From the NCBI RefSeq assembly GCF_002252475.1, contig NZ_NNRK01000020.1:1-64000 (forward strand): a stretch of DNA of 64,000 bases, read 5' to 3'. This document shows positions 1 to 11,981 of this stretch, piece after piece. The stretch is from Brucella rhizosphaerae. Its GTDB lineage: Bacteria; Pseudomonadota; Alphaproteobacteria; Rhizobiales; Rhizobiaceae. Under the pieces are notes generated by a model. It was not told the DNA's origin. It made no database searches and worked only from the letters and a program-made list of their open reading frames with translations. The first letter of the stretch is position 1. Each line of letters starts with the position of its first letter. The position numbers and the translations under genes are program-made.

Positions 1-20
1 AATAAAGCGGGACAAGTCCA
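1..20 (+). mobile_element. Terminus of an IS3-family element (rest lies left of the window)
   Basis: These 20 bases are the exact reverse complement of the left end of the complete IS3-family element at 21029-22259. They mark the orfB-side end of a second copy whose body lies outside the window. The IS66 transposase reading frame is cut directly after it, so this copy or a rearrangement through it broke the IS66 element. The two copies have inverted relative orientation, both with the orfB-proximal end facing the stress island. Confidence 0.8.
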
Positions 21-902
21 CTTCACGGTGATGACACCACCATTCCCATCCGGGCGAAAGGCAAATGCACAACCGGACGCATCTGGACTTATGTGAGAGA
101 TGATCAACCATTCAATGGCCAGGCATCGCCCGCGGCAGTCTATTATGCTTCGGGTGATCGGCGCGGCGCGCACCCGCAGAAGCATCTGGCCAGATACGGC
201 GGCATTCTGCAAACGGATTGCTACAACGGGTTTGAACCGATTGCGGTCGCGCAAATGAAAGAGATCCCGATTACATTCGCCTTTTGTCATGCACATGCAC
301 GACGGAAATTCTTTGAACTGGCTGATATTGAGAAAAGCGCCCGGGATCGTAAGCGGAATGGCAGGCCAATATCGCCCATTGCGCTTGAAGCCGTTAGGCG
401 TTTCGATGCACTGTTTGACATTGAGCGGCAGATCAATGGACTGAGCGCTGAAGAACGGGTCAAAGAGCGGCAGAAAAAGAGCAAGCTGCTGTTCGATGAT
501 ATGCATGAATGGCTAATAAAAGAGCGTGCTACACTGTCCAGTTCATCCGATGTGGTCAAGGCCATGGATTACATGCTCAAACGATGGGAGGGCTTTGCAC
601 GCTTCATCGCAGACGGCAGAATTTGCCTTACAAACAATGCCGCAGAAAGAGCGCTGAGAGGTATCGCATTGGGGCGCCGTAACTGGACCTTCGCCGGATC
701 ACAGCGCGGGGCCGATCGTGCCGCCATCATGCTCACATTTATCATGACCTGCCGTCTTAATGACGTCGATCCGAAAGCCTGGCTAGCCGATGTCTTCGCC
801 CGCATCGCCGATCTGCCCGTATCACGCCTGCACGAACTCCTGCCCTGGCAGTGGAAAAAACTGCCCGAGGTCGAGAAAACCCTCGCTCAGCCCGCAGACT
901 GA
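21..902 (+). pseudogene. tnpC: IS66-family transposase TnpC, C-terminal fragment
   Basis: The frame is open from just after the IS3 terminus through the stop at 900-902, giving about 290 residues against roughly 520 for a full TnpC. It covers the second half of the DDE domain: the TDCYNGF block, the CHAHARRKFFEL block and the NNAAERALR/GRRNW block, followed by the usual C-terminal tail. The N-terminal zinc-finger region and the tnpA and tnpB partners are absent. The GTG at 93 is only an internal codon and not a native start. It is a dead remnant with no stress-related role. Confidence 0.85.
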
Positions 903-1295
903 ACAGCCGTCACAGCATACTTCATCAGAGGATTGCGCGCGCTAGAAAATCCAGCGGTCTTCGGCGCATGGGTACTATGAGTGGGCCGAAAAATTGATTA
1001 GAGTTCGTCCCAAATGAACCGCGAGCCGTTCCCACGCGGACCGTCATAGGCACTCCGGGTTTAGGGATCGACTATACGCTCGGTTGTCGCGATGGAGACG
1101 CACTGTCTCGAGTGGCGTTGAAAACTGTGATGGTGCTTTGTTCGAACGCCGCCAAGTCTCCGCGGGAAGCGACGGCGCGCGGCTCGGCAAACCGACCCAG
1201 CGCAACGCTCGGCATGATAAAAAATTTCTGCTAAACAATTATGATGATGAGTGCGGCAGAGGTTGATGAAACAAGTCGAACGAAAACGCTTCGGC
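903..1295. other. Gene-free spacer between the IS66 remnant and psiE
   Basis: About 390 bases lie between the transposase stop and the psiE stop. Short open frames here have no recognisable motifs or good ribosome binding sites. The outer end of the IS66 element is probably inside, but I could not place its inverted repeat. No tRNA or convincing terminator is visible. Confidence 0.5.
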
Positions 1296-1787
1296 TCACT
1301 GATCGCCTTCGGCATTTTTAGCACCGGACTCTTCGCGCCGGTCCTGATCGCGCACCAGCCAGTGGACTGCTCCGAGCGCAAGAGCCGCGCCCGCAAGGGC
1401 GGCAATCTTGGCTGGCTCCGTCTCGCCAAGGTCGAGGATGATAAATTTGCGCGCGATGGCGAGGAGCGCGATCAGCACGATCGTGCGGACTTGGAGGATC
1501 CCGAAGCTGCGTTCGGTCGCAACAAGAAGGGAGCGCTTGAACTCGAGCGCGATCACCACGGTGAAGACCATGCCGAACACCACCTGGAAGGTGGCGTAGT
1601 CGAGAGTGTCAAATGCCCCCAGAAGCAAGCGGTTCACGACTTCGCGCATCAGCGCCCAGACCGACGCCACGACGATCGCCGCAATGATGACGCTGAGGAC
1701 GAGAATGACAACTTGCTCGAACTTCTCGTAGAGCGTCATCGCCGACCATTGTTCACGGGTCAGCCCAGATCGTTGCAAGTCTTTCAT
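1296..1787 (-). CDS. psiE: PsiE-family inner membrane protein
   Basis: The 163-residue protein has a short hydrophilic N-terminus and four hydrophobic segments (about residues 25-45, 60-85, 90-110 and 120-140) typical of phosphate-starvation-inducible PsiE. The start is set at 1787, preceded by GAGAGG at proper spacing; an upstream in-frame ATG would add an implausible proline-rich leader. A psiE gene is a standing member of the locus of heat resistance in enterobacteria. Here it is the last gene of a minus-strand run of three hsp20 genes. Its biochemical function is unknown; a membrane role in stress tolerance is inferred from context. Confidence 0.8.
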   Translation of the reverse strand: MKDLQRSGLTREQWSAMTLYEKFEQVVILVLSVIIAAIVVASVWALMREVVNRLLLGAFDTLDYATFQVVFGMVFTVVIALEFKRSLLVATERSFGILQVRTIVLIALLAIARKFIILDLGETEPAKIAALAGAALALGAVHWLVRDQDRREESGAKNAEGDQ

Positions 1788-1902
1788 GATTGCCTCTCGA
1801 AAGCCGCCCTGGAGAGACAAGCTCCCCGGGGCTTTGCCAGACGGTGCGATATCGCACGGAGCGGAGGGGACGCCGCAAACCGGCGACACCCCATGTGGCA
1901 AA

Positions 1903-2394
1903 TCAGCCGTTCTTGACCTCGATGCGCTTGACCTTGGCCTGCGCCTCGGGAGTCTGTGCCAGCTTGATCGTCAGAACCCCGTTCTTGAAGGATGCTTGCG
2001 CCTTTTCGCCATCCACGCCGGGGGGGAGCGGAATTGTCCGGTAGATCGCGCCGTAGCTGCGCTCGGAGAGGTAGTATCCCTTCTTCTCCTCCTGGCGCTC
2101 GATCTTCTTCTCCCCCTTCACAGTCAACATGTCATCGTTGACCGTCACCTCGATGTCCTTGATCTCCATGCCCGGCAGTTCGATCGACACTTCGATCGCG
2201 TTGTCGGTCTCAACCACGTCGGACTTCGTCTCTCCACTGCCAAAGGGCCATTCGAAATGACCGGCCCGATCCCAGAAACTCTCGAACACATGGTTCATTT
2301 CGCGCTGGAGCGTCGCGATCGGGTTGTCTTGGCTGCTCTTCGCATCTGGCGTGCTGTCCTTGCGCGCCCAGGGAATGAGGTCTTTAATCTGCAT
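1903..2394 (-). CDS. hsp20: Small heat-shock protein (Hsp20), third in operon
   Basis: This 163-residue protein has an N-terminal arm, an alpha-crystallin domain from about residue 55 (ELPGMEIKDIEVTV, then a GERKIE-like strand and ERSYGAIYRTIPLP) and a C-terminal tail with the GVLTIKLAQ strand. It is an ATP-independent holdase that keeps unfolding proteins soluble for disaggregases such as the ClpK homologue encoded nearby. The start follows AAGGAG. It lies 19 bases after the preceding hsp20 and is clearly diverged from the two other copies, so the trio may form distinct or mixed oligomers. Confidence 0.93.
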   Translation of the reverse strand: MQIKDLIPWARKDSTPDAKSSQDNPIATLQREMNHVFESFWDRAGHFEWPFGSGETKSDVVETDNAIEVSIELPGMEIKDIEVTVNDDMLTVKGEKKIERQEEKKGYYLSERSYGAIYRTIPLPPGVDGEKAQASFKNGVLTIKLAQTPEAQAKVKRIEVKNG

Positions 2395-2413
2395 GATTGG
2401 TCTCCTTAGGTTT

Positions 2414-2812
2414 TCAGGCGCCCTTGACGGCGATCCTTTTCGGCTGCGCTTCAGGGGCCCGGGGGAGCGTTAAAGTTAGGACGCCTCCTCGCATCTCGGC
2501 TTCGATCCTGTCGGGGTCGAAGTCCTCGGAAAGCGTGAAGGCACGCTCGAAATCGCCCTCGCCATATTCGGCATAGGCAAGTTCGAGGTTTTTCGGCCGC
2601 ACCGGGTCAACCTTGCCGCGGATCGTCAACACACGATTTTCGAGCGTGATTTCGATCGCATCGGCGGCGACCCCAGGCATTTCAAGCATCATGGAGACAC
2701 CCTGATCGGTCTCGACGATATCGGTCAACGGGCGGTAGATGCGTCCGCCGCCGGTGGTCTCGGGCGAGTCGGTCGGCGTCTTTTCGGCGGCTTGCGTGAT
2801 GTCGGTGCTCAT
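2414..2812 (-). CDS. hsp20: Small heat-shock protein (Hsp20), second in operon
   Basis: A 132-residue small heat-shock protein. The alpha-crystallin domain begins near residue 35 (SMMLEMPGVAADAIEITLENRVLTI) and ends with the GGVLTLTLPR strand. The FERAFTLSEDFDPDRIEA segment is typical of short class A-like forms that accompany a second Hsp20. GAGGAG precedes the ATG at good spacing. It sits 14 bases downstream of the first hsp20, so the two are almost certainly co-transcribed. It is a holdase by family; the partner proteins are not known. Confidence 0.92.
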   Translation of the reverse strand: MSTDITQAAEKTPTDSPETTGGGRIYRPLTDIVETDQGVSMMLEMPGVAADAIEITLENRVLTIRGKVDPVRPKNLELAYAEYGEGDFERAFTLSEDFDPDRIEAEMRGGVLTLTLPRAPEAQPKRIAVKGA

Positions 2813-2826
2813 CGTTCCAGCTCCTC

Positions 2827-3252
2827 TCAGGCTGCCTTGATCTCGATTTTCTTCGGCTTTTCTTCCTCGGGCCGGGAGATGACGATCCGCAATACGCCGT
2901 TCGTCATCCTCGCCTCGACCTTGTCATCCGAGGCCGCGAACGGCAGGCGGATAGTGCGGGAAAACCTGCCGAAACTGCGTTCGTTGCGGTGCCAGCGCGC
3001 ACCGTCGGGAACCTCGGGCGCCTTGCGTTCGCCCGAAAGCGTCAGGACGTTGTCCTTGACCGAAATTTCAATGTCGCCCGGTTCGATGCCGGGAAGTTCA
3101 GCGGTGACTGCAACGGCCTCAGGGCCTTGCCAGACATTTACCGCCGGGAACGCCGCGCGGGACGGCGGCCAGAAACCGCGGTCGAGATCGCGCATCATGG
3201 AGCGCATCAGCGCAAAGGGATCGCTGCTGCGCAGATATGTCGGGTAGAGCAT
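2827..3252 (-). CDS. hsp20: Small heat-shock protein (Hsp20), first in operon
   Basis: A 141-residue protein with the Hsp20 core: the TAELPGIEPGDIEISV block, the GER motif, RSFGRFSRTIRLP and GVLRIVISR. The start at 3252 has AGGAGG upstream and fits the usual N-terminus (MLYPTYLRSSDPFALMRSM); the frame stays open further upstream but that part is low-complexity and not native. It is the first gene of the hsp20-hsp20-hsp20-psiE transcript and is divergent from marR, so a shared regulatory region may coordinate both directions. Confidence 0.92.
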   Translation of the reverse strand: MLYPTYLRSSDPFALMRSMMRDLDRGFWPPSRAAFPAVNVWQGPEAVAVTAELPGIEPGDIEISVKDNVLTLSGERKAPEVPDGARWHRNERSFGRFSRTIRLPFAASDDKVEARMTNGVLRIVISRPEEEKPKKIEIKAA

Positions 3253-3454
3253 TGCTGGCCTCCTGTTGCTGATCGATACCCCCGAACCGTCGGCATGGAG
3301 GGACCGGGCAACGGTGCCGGCCGGATGTGGGTTCGGAGAACGCCTATCAAGATAGGCCGTTCCATTTATTATGCAAGCATGTATGATGGGTGCATTGCGT
3401 TTTGGATGGGGGGCGGTTTCTCCTGTGTACCATGCAATCGGCGGAAGGATAACC
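3253..3454. promoter_or_regulatory. Divergent hsp20/marR control region with palindromes
   Basis: The 200-base gap separates the two divergent transcripts. It contains the near-palindrome CCTATCAAGATAGG at 3343-3356 and an ATGCAAGCAT palindrome starting near 3371. Such dyads are plausible sites for the MarR-family product encoded immediately to the right. No confident sigma-32 or sigma-70 hexamers were found by eye. The operator function is inferred from position and symmetry only. Confidence 0.45.
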
Positions 3455-3886
3455 ATGATCTCTTCGGACATCGCGCTGATCGGGACGACGATCCACCGGG
3501 TCGCGCAGCTCATCCAGCAGCGGATCGACCAAGACATCCGCGGCAGCGGCCTGACCCGCCTGTCCTGGATGGCGGCGGCGCATGTCGAGGATGCGCCTGG
3601 GCTGACCATCGGCGATCTGGCCGACCTGCTGGAGGTCGGCCAGGCCACAGCCGGCCAGCTCGTCGATCGCATGGTCCGGGGCGGCTGGGTCGAGCGGTCG
3701 CCCTCGCCCGACGACAGGCGGGCGCAGATCGTCACGGCAACGTCGAAGGCCCGGGCGATGCTGGAGGAACTCGCGCCGCGGCAATCGGCGCTCGAACATG
3801 AAATCTTCCAGGATCTGTCGGCGGACGAAAGGCGCGCCCTGCTGGCGCTGCTCGAGCGGATCAAGGCGCGGCTCGGGCGCCAGTGA
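3455..3886 (+). CDS. MarR-family winged-helix transcriptional regulator
   Basis: The 143-residue protein has the MarR layout: dimerisation helices at both ends and a central winged helix (LTIGDLADLLEVGQATAGQLVDRMV, then the wing VERSPSPDDRRAQIV). GGAAGGA precedes the ATG at 3455; an upstream ATG in frame lacks this. It is the first gene of the marR-ftsH-clpK run, with ftsH starting 14 bases after its stop. By analogy it may repress the divergent hsp20 and its own transcript and respond to a small molecule or oxidant. The ligand is unknown, and no cysteine is evident as a redox switch. Confidence 0.88.
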   Translation: MISSDIALIGTTIHRVAQLIQQRIDQDIRGSGLTRLSWMAAAHVEDAPGLTIGDLADLLEVGQATAGQLVDRMVRGGWVERSPSPDDRRAQIVTATSKARAMLEELAPRQSALEHEIFQDLSADERRALLALLERIKARLGRQ

Positions 3887-3900
3887 AAGGGACAAGCGGC

Positions 3901-5733
3901 ATGGAAAGGAAGACCGAATATAACATCTGGTACTGGGTGGTGGCTTTCATAGCCGTGCTTTTCATCCAGAACCTGATCGCCGGCTGGCAATCCGTCGCAC
4001 CGATCAGCTACAGCCAGTTCGAGAAGTATCTCGCTGACGGGAAAATTTCCTCTGTCGCGGTCGGGTCAGACACTATCACAGGCACCTTCGCCGAACCGGT
4101 CGACGGCAAGAAGCAGTTCGTGACGACCGTAGTGAATCCCGCAATCCTGGAACGGATAGACCGGTCAGGTATCGAGATCACTGGCGTTCCGCAAAACACT
4201 TTTCTCGGCACGCTGATTTCCTGGGTGGCGCCAGCGCTTATCTTCTTCGGAATCTGGATGCTGCTGTTCCGCAAGTTCGCCGACAAGCAGGGCTTCGGCG
4301 GGTTCATGCAGGTCGGCCGCAGCAAGGCCAAGGTTTACATGGAAAAAGAAACCGGCGTCAGCTTCGCCGACGTGGCCGGTGTGGACGAGGCCAAGGCCGA
4401 GCTCGAGGAGGTCGTGGAGTTCCTCAAGAACCCGGCCGAATACGGAAAGCTGGGCGCACATATCCCCAAAGGCATATTGCTCGTTGGGCCGCCGGGCACC
4501 GGCAAGACGCTGCTGGCGCGCGCGGTGGCGGGTGAGGCCGGCGTGACCTTCTTTTCGATCTCGGGATCAGAGTTCGTCGAGATGTTCGTGGGCGTCGGTG
4601 CCGCGCGGGTGCGCGATCTCTTCGAGCAGGCTCGGAAATCCGCGCCGGCGATTATCTTCATCGACGAACTCGACGCTCTCGGGCGGGCGCGCTCCTCCGG
4701 CCAGGTCGCTGGCGGCCACGATGAGCGTGAGCAGACGCTGAACCAGCTTCTGACCGAGCTCGACGGCTTCGACCCATCAGTCGGCATCGTGCTGCTTGCG
4801 GCCACGAATCGCCCGGAGATTCTCGATCCGGCGCTGTTGCGGGCCGGACGCTTTGACCGGCAGGTGTTGGTGGATCGGCCGGATAAGAAGGGACGTGTGC
4901 AGATTCTTGGCGTTCACATGAAAAAGGTGAAGCTCGTCCCGGACGTCGATGCCGAGAAGGTCGCAGCGCTCACGCCCGGCTTCTCGGGCGCCGATCTTGC
5001 CAATCTCGTCAACGAGGCAGCATTGCTCGCCACGCGCCGCAAGGCCGATGCGGTGACGATGGACGACTTCAACAATGCCGTGGAGCGCATCATCGCGGGG
5101 TTGGAAAAGAAGAACCGCGTTCTGAACCCGCGCGAGCGCGAGATCGTGGCGCACCACGAGATGGGGCACGCGCTTGTGGCGATGGCTCTGCCGGGGGTGG
5201 ACCCGGTGCACAAGGTCTCGATCATCCCGCGCGGAATTGGCGCGCTCGGCTACACTATCCAGCGCCCGACCGAGGACCGCTTCCTGATGACGCGGGAGGA
5301 GCTGGAGAACAAGATCGCAGTCCTGCTTGGCGGGCGCGCGGCCGAGAAGATCATCTACAATCATGTCTCGACCGGGGCGGCCGACGATCTGGTCAAGGCT
5401 ACCGATATCGCCCGCGCCATGGTCGCGCGGTACGGGATGGACGAAGGCCTCGGGCATGTCAGCTACGACAGCGATCGGCCAGGCTTTCTCGGCACCGGCG
5501 ACCAGTCGTCGTGGCTGAACCGCCGCTATAGCGAGGCCACTGCCGAGCGGATGGCCTCGAAGGTGCGCGACATCGGGGATGGCGTGTTCAAGCGCACCCT
5601 CTCGCTTCTCGAAGCCAACCGGGCGCTGCTCGAGCAATCCGCGCAGGATCTCCTGCAACGCGAGACACTGGACGAGCCCGATCTGGTGGCAATTGGGTCC
5701 AAGATGAAAAGAACGGAAGCGGTCGCTGCCTGA
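3901..5733 (+). CDS. ftsH: FtsH AAA+ membrane metalloprotease (accessory copy)
   Basis: The 610-residue protease has two N-terminal membrane helices (about residues 9-26 and 100-120) flanking a periplasmic domain. An AAA+ module follows with GPPGTGKT near residue 197, the FIDELD Walker B and the arginine-finger region [18 protein letters not shown]. The zinc site HEMGH is near residue 419. It degrades misfolded membrane and cytosolic proteins. The ATG at 3901 has AAAGGG upstream; a GTG at 3883 overlapping the marR stop is the alternative. Accessory FtsH copies are known in the Pseudomonas TLPQC/ClpG islands, and its place between marR and clpK supports the same role. Confidence 0.95.
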   Translation: MERKTEYNIWYWVVAFIAVLFIQNLIAGWQSVAPISYSQFEKYLADGKISSVAVGSDTITGTFAEPVDGKKQFVTTVVNPAILERIDRSGIEITGVPQNTFLGTLISWVAPALIFFGIWMLLFRKFADKQGFGGFMQVGRSKAKVYMEKETGVSFADVAGVDEAKAELEEVVEFLKNPAEYGKLGAHIPKGILLVGPPGTGKTLLARAVAGEAGVTFFSISGSEFVEMFVGVGAARVRDLFEQARKSAPAIIFIDELDALGRARSSGQVAGGHDEREQTLNQLLTELDGFDPSVGIVLLAATNRPEILDPALLRAGRFDRQVLVDRPDKKGRVQILGVHMKKVKLVPDVDAEKVAALTPGFSGADLANLVNEAALLATRRKADAVTMDDFNNAVERIIAGLEKKNRVLNPREREIVAHHEMGHALVAMALPGVDPVHKVSIIPRGIGALGYTIQRPTEDRFLMTREELENKIAVLLGGRAAEKIIYNHVSTGAADDLVKATDIARAMVARYGMDEGLGHVSYDSDRPGFLGTGDQSSWLNRRYSEATAERMASKVRDIGDGVFKRTLSLLEANRALLEQSAQDLLQRETLDEPDLVAIGSKMKRTEAVAA

Positions 5734-5795
5734 CACCGTCACTGACGCAGATGATCGCGGACAACCCTGACTGGATAAAGAAACGGAGAGGAAAA

Positions 5796-8690
<2,895 letters not shown>

Positions 8691-8767
8691 CAGCGCAAAA
8701 GACTGGCCCGGCGCGATATCGGTCGCGCCGGACCATCTCTTCGGAGAGTTATAGGAAGGTCCACGGC

Positions 8768-9910
8768 ATGAACGTCATTAGATCATTCCGCAATCTCGAC
8801 CGGCACGGCCAACAGCGCGCGCCTGAGGTCATCGAGGAAGAATTGCGGCAACTTGAACCGCACCTTGCGCGCTTTCGCGAGGATCTGGTCCGGCTCGAAG
8901 TCGTTGCCTCGCAGACGAGGGGCAAGAAGCGCATCAAAGTCAGCCTGCGCCTGCAACTGCCGTCGGGCGTGATCGCGGCGCGGGAAGATGGATTCGAGAT
9001 CGAGCCTGTCCTGCGCAAGGCCTTTGCCGACCTGCGCCACCAGGTCGATCGGCATGTGGCGCGCCTCAAGCACGAGCCTGAATACAAGCGTCCCGCCCGC
9101 CGGCGCCGGATCGGCGCCCCGCTGCCGCCCGCGCGGGATGCGGCGGAAGCGGACCGGCGCCAGCTCTTCTTTGAGCTGATCGAGGATCATCTCGATACGA
9201 TCTATGACACCGTCAGGCGCGAGTTGACCTATCTCGAATGCAGCGGATCGGTACCGGAGGGTTACCTCAGCGTTCGCGATCTTGTCGATGCGACGATCCT
9301 CAAGGGACTGGAAAGGTTCGAGCAGCGGCCCACCGAGTTTTCCATAGGCGACTGGCTGCTGAAACTGGCTTTCGAGACCATCGAGGCCGAGGCGCGCGCC
9401 GCGCGCCGCGCCGTGCCTGAGGATGCCGCCTCCATCGAGGCGGAACCCGAGGCCCCGGCGGAGGATCCGACCGAGGCGGATCAGGCGATGTTCGAGTTCT
9501 ACCAGCCCGACGAAGTGCTGATGCTGGAGGACCTCCTCGCCGACGACGGCGGCACAGACCCCGAGAGCCAAGCGGATCGGCATAAGATCGCCATGGTGCT
9601 GCACCGGGCAATCGCCGATCTTCCGCCGGTCGAACGCCGCGTTCTCTATCGGCTCTACCTCGACAACGCTACGATCGCGGAGACGGCAGACCTTTTCGGC
9701 CTGACCGAGACAATGGTCGCCGAGATCGCAGAAAATGCGGGCGCGACACTACGCGCGAGGCTTGCCGAAGCCGGGTTGGTCAGAGATCCATCAGGCCGCG
9801 CGCCCATCGAACGGGAAATCGCTCACACGCGGCGTCTGCCTCAGCCGATCGAGGATCGCCGCCGCGTGGCCGCCGCCCTAACCGGCGAGGAGGCCGGCTC
9901 CGACACCTGA
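8768..9910 (+). CDS. HPF/RaiA-like domain fused to sigma-factor-like region
   Basis: The 380-residue protein begins with a domain resembling the ribosome-hibernation/sigma-54-modulation fold (about residues 20-105, including an RIKVSLRLQLPSG strand and AFADLRHQVDRHVARLK helix). A middle part (about 165-210) resembles sigma-70 region 2, an acidic linker follows, and a region-4-like helix-turn-helix (about 276-333: LPPVERRVLYRLYLDNATIAETA, then LFGLTETMV) ends it. It follows clpK by 77 bases and precedes hdeD by 26. It could bind ribosomes, RNA polymerase or both. Domain assignment is by eye; the fusion is real because the frame is continuous. Confidence 0.7.
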   Translation: MNVIRSFRNLDRHGQQRAPEVIEEELRQLEPHLARFREDLVRLEVVASQTRGKKRIKVSLRLQLPSGVIAAREDGFEIEPVLRKAFADLRHQVDRHVARLKHEPEYKRPARRRRIGAPLPPARDAAEADRRQLFFELIEDHLDTIYDTVRRELTYLECSGSVPEGYLSVRDLVDATILKGLERFEQRPTEFSIGDWLLKLAFETIEAEARAARRAVPEDAASIEAEPEAPAEDPTEADQAMFEFYQPDEVLMLEDLLADDGGTDPESQADRHKIAMVLHRAIADLPPVERRVLYRLYLDNATIAETADLFGLTETMVAEIAENAGATLRARLAEAGLVRDPSGRAPIEREIAHTRRLPQPIEDRRRVAAALTGEEAGSDT

Positions 9911-9936
9911 CATGGAACTGAATAGGAGATCGACCA

Positions 9937-10584
9937 ATGACCATAGCCTCTGAAAACCCGACCGACAAGATGCAGGACATGCTGTGCAGCCTGTCCCGGA
10001 ATTGGTGGGCATTCGTGTTACGCGGCGTGCTCGCATTGATCATCGCAGTGCTAGCCTTCGTCATGCCTGCGGAATCGCTTCTGGCGCTCACGCTGGTCTT
10101 CGGCGCGTTCGCCTTTGCCGACGGCGTGTTCGGCCTCGTCGCCGCGATACGTAACATCCGCAAGGGCGAACGCTGGGGCTGGCTGATGTTCAGCGGCATT
10201 CTAGGCATCGCCACGGGCGTCGTCGTGGTTGTCTCGCCTTTTGTCGCGACGCTTGTGCTTGCGACATTCCTCTGGGCCAGCATCGCATTCTGGTCCGTGT
10301 TCTCGGGTGCCCTCGAGATCGCGGCAGCGATCCGCCTGCGAAAGGAAATCAACGGCGAAATCTGGCTGATCCTGAGCGGCCTTCTCTCGGTCGTTCTCGG
10401 TGTCGTCGTGACCTGGATGCTGCTGACGCGCCCGGTCGAAAGCTTCCTCGCGCTCGGCTGGCTGATCGGCTTCTACGCCGCGGTCTTCGGGGGGATGATG
10501 ATCCTCCTCGGGCTACGGCTTCGCAAGGGGGATCGTTCGGACGGTGCGGCCTTCGATAACGCTCCCCCATCGGCAAAGGCGTGA
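9937..10584 (+). CDS. hdeD: HdeD-family (DUF308) acid-stress membrane protein
   Basis: The 215-residue protein has about six hydrophobic helices in a duplicated pattern of three, each half carrying the basic loop typical of DUF308 (IRNIRKGERWGWLMFSGILGI and AIRLRKEINGEIWLILSGLL). AGGAG lies before the ATG. HdeD is linked to acid and high-density stress in E. coli and is a fixed member of heat-resistance islands. Its molecular activity is not known. It is part of the clpK run, with a possible short gene overlapping its stop. Confidence 0.9.
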   Translation: MTIASENPTDKMQDMLCSLSRNWWAFVLRGVLALIIAVLAFVMPAESLLALTLVFGAFAFADGVFGLVAAIRNIRKGERWGWLMFSGILGIATGVVVVVSPFVATLVLATFLWASIAFWSVFSGALEIAAAIRLRKEINGEIWLILSGLLSVVLGVVVTWMLLTRPVESFLALGWLIGFYAAVFGGMMILLGLRLRKGDRSDGAAFDNAPPSAKA

Positions 10585-10796
10585 GGTGCCCTGTGGTGGA
10601 TGACGGGCGACTTGCCGGCGAGGAGGACGATTTCACCCGATGGGACGAAACGATCTTCGACCGTTGCCTGAGCACCGGCTTCAATCCGTTCGGCAGCGGT
10701 CCGACGCCAATCTTCCTGCGGCACCGGGACGCAGAGGCGCCGGACGCCGATGCGAAGCCGTGCATGCCACCTGACACCGAAAATGCGAGGTGCTGA
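10581..10796 (+). CDS. Possible small overlapping ORF between hdeD and the next gene
   Basis: A 71-codon frame starts at a GTG overlapping the hdeD stop and ends in TGATG, where its stop overlaps the next gene's ATG. This end-to-end overlap is the main support. The product is acidic and has three cysteines but no domain I recognise and no good ribosome binding site. Translational coupling filler or a chance frame are both possible. Confidence 0.3.
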   Translation: MRCPVVDDGRLAGEEDDFTRWDETIFDRCLSTGFNPFGSGPTPIFLRHRDAEAPDADAKPCMPPDTENARC

Positions 10797-11416
10797 TGTC
10801 GAACCGCCTGCCTGACTTGGCATTTGCTGCTGCGGCCGCTGCCTTGGGCATCGGCATCGTTTTCGTTTTTCGTTCGATGTATCTTGCCGAAGACATACTG
10901 CCTTTCGCGCAGGAGATGACGCTCATCTTCCTCGGCGCTGTCGTCACGATCATTCTGACCGCGGCGCTTCTCAATCGCCAGACCGATCTCGAGCTTCGCA
11001 AGGAAGGAAGGGTCATCATCCTCCAGCAGCAATGCGACATTTACATGGCCTGCATCGAGAAGGTCGCAGAGATCGTGGAAACCGCAAGGCACGATGCGAA
11101 GCTGATCGATGAACTGCGTGTTCTCAGCCACAAGCTGGCTGTGGTTGCGAGTGCAGGGGTCGTGTCCAGCTTCGAGCAGGTACTGGAGAGCTTGCAGTCC
11201 GGTTTTGCTGACGGCACGCTCTCGGACGGGGACGGAGAGGGCGTGATGAATGCCGTCGCCGATCTCACGATAGCGATGCGGTCGGACGTCCTGCACGCTG
11301 CTGCCTTTCCTTCGCAGAACACCGAACGCGCCGTTCGCCTGAATTCGAGGCGAATGGAAAAACTCGACGATCTCGAACGTCACCTTCTCGTATCCACCGA
11401 CACCCGGGAGAACTGA
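10796..11416 (+). CDS. Membrane-anchored protein with coiled-coil domain, heat-resistance island type
   Basis: The 206-residue protein has two N-terminal membrane helices (about residues 8-27 and 39-60). A charged, mainly helical cytosolic domain follows, with no catalytic motif that I recognise. The ATG at 10796 is preceded by GAGG; a GTG six bases upstream is less likely. It sits where heat-resistance loci usually carry an uncharacterised membrane gene between hdeD and trx, and may correspond to it. The distance to the next start is one base, so it is co-transcribed with the NDUFS4-like gene. Confidence 0.7.
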   Translation: MSNRLPDLAFAAAAAALGIGIVFVFRSMYLAEDILPFAQEMTLIFLGAVVTIILTAALLNRQTDLELRKEGRVIILQQQCDIYMACIEKVAEIVETARHDAKLIDELRVLSHKLAVVASAGVVSSFEQVLESLQSGFADGTLSDGDGEGVMNAVADLTIAMRSDVLHAAAFPSQNTERAVRLNSRRMEKLDDLERHLLVSTDTREN

Positions 11417-11417
11417 T

Positions 11418-11981
11418 ATGCGCGGCCATAATCGCCCACCATTCCCGCCGAAAATTCCCGGAACCGATCTGCCATCCTGGGACGTGCCGACGGCAATCAT
11501 CTACCGTCCTGCCCGTTCCGCGATGACATCGGCGCCTCGGCCCAACTACTGGGTCCTCGAGTTCGAGCCGTCCCGGCCGCCGCAGATCGAGCCGCTGATG
11601 GGATACACGTCCAGCAGCGATCCCTATCGTCCGATCCGGCTGAAGTTTCCGGATCGCGACAGCGCCGTGGACTTCGCAGAGCGGCAGGACTGGCATTATG
11701 TCGTGCGCGAGGACGCTGGGGGAGCCCGGATGGCGAACCCTTGGGCGGGTGAGACGCGCCACCGGCTGCACAGGGGCGTCGATGCCCCGGGAGCCTTCCG
11801 GGTCCCGTTCCGCCCCGATCGCCGCCTCTCAAGAGGCGTCCAGCATGAGAGCACGGCCGACCCGTCTACCAGCGACAGGGAGAGTTTCGATCCGGTCCTC
11901 GAAGCCTCGCTCGAATCCTTCCCCGCCTCTGATCCTCCGGCGTGGACGGGTGTGACAATTGCAAGAAAGACGACGGGATGA
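11418..11981 (+). CDS. NDUFS4-like complex I accessory subunit (ETC_C1_NDUFA4 family)
   Basis: This 187-residue protein carries the NDUFS4 signature: [13 protein letters not shown], the WVLEFEP strand, [21 protein letters not shown] and the [10 protein letters not shown] helix (about residues 28-97). The C-terminal [19 protein letters not shown] tail is common in alphaproteobacterial versions. NDUFS4 stabilises NADH dehydrogenase in alphaproteobacteria and mitochondria. Its presence as the last gene of a stress operon suggests replacement or reinforcement of complex I under stress. The last few codons run to the edge of an IS remnant, so the extreme C-terminus may be altered. Confidence 0.8.
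   Translation: MRGHNRPPFPPKIPGTDLPSWDVPTAIIYRPARSAMTSAPRPNYWVLEFEPSRPPQIEPLMGYTSSSDPYRPIRLKFPDRDSAVDFAERQDWHYVVREDAGGARMANPWAGETRHRLHRGVDAPGAFRVPFRPDRRLSRGVQHESTADPSTSDRESFDPVLEASLESFPASDPPAWTGVTIARKTTG

Noticed and set aside
1251-1916. A 221-codon plus-strand frame over psiE
   Set aside because: Charged low-complexity translation antisense to a good PsiE membrane protein.
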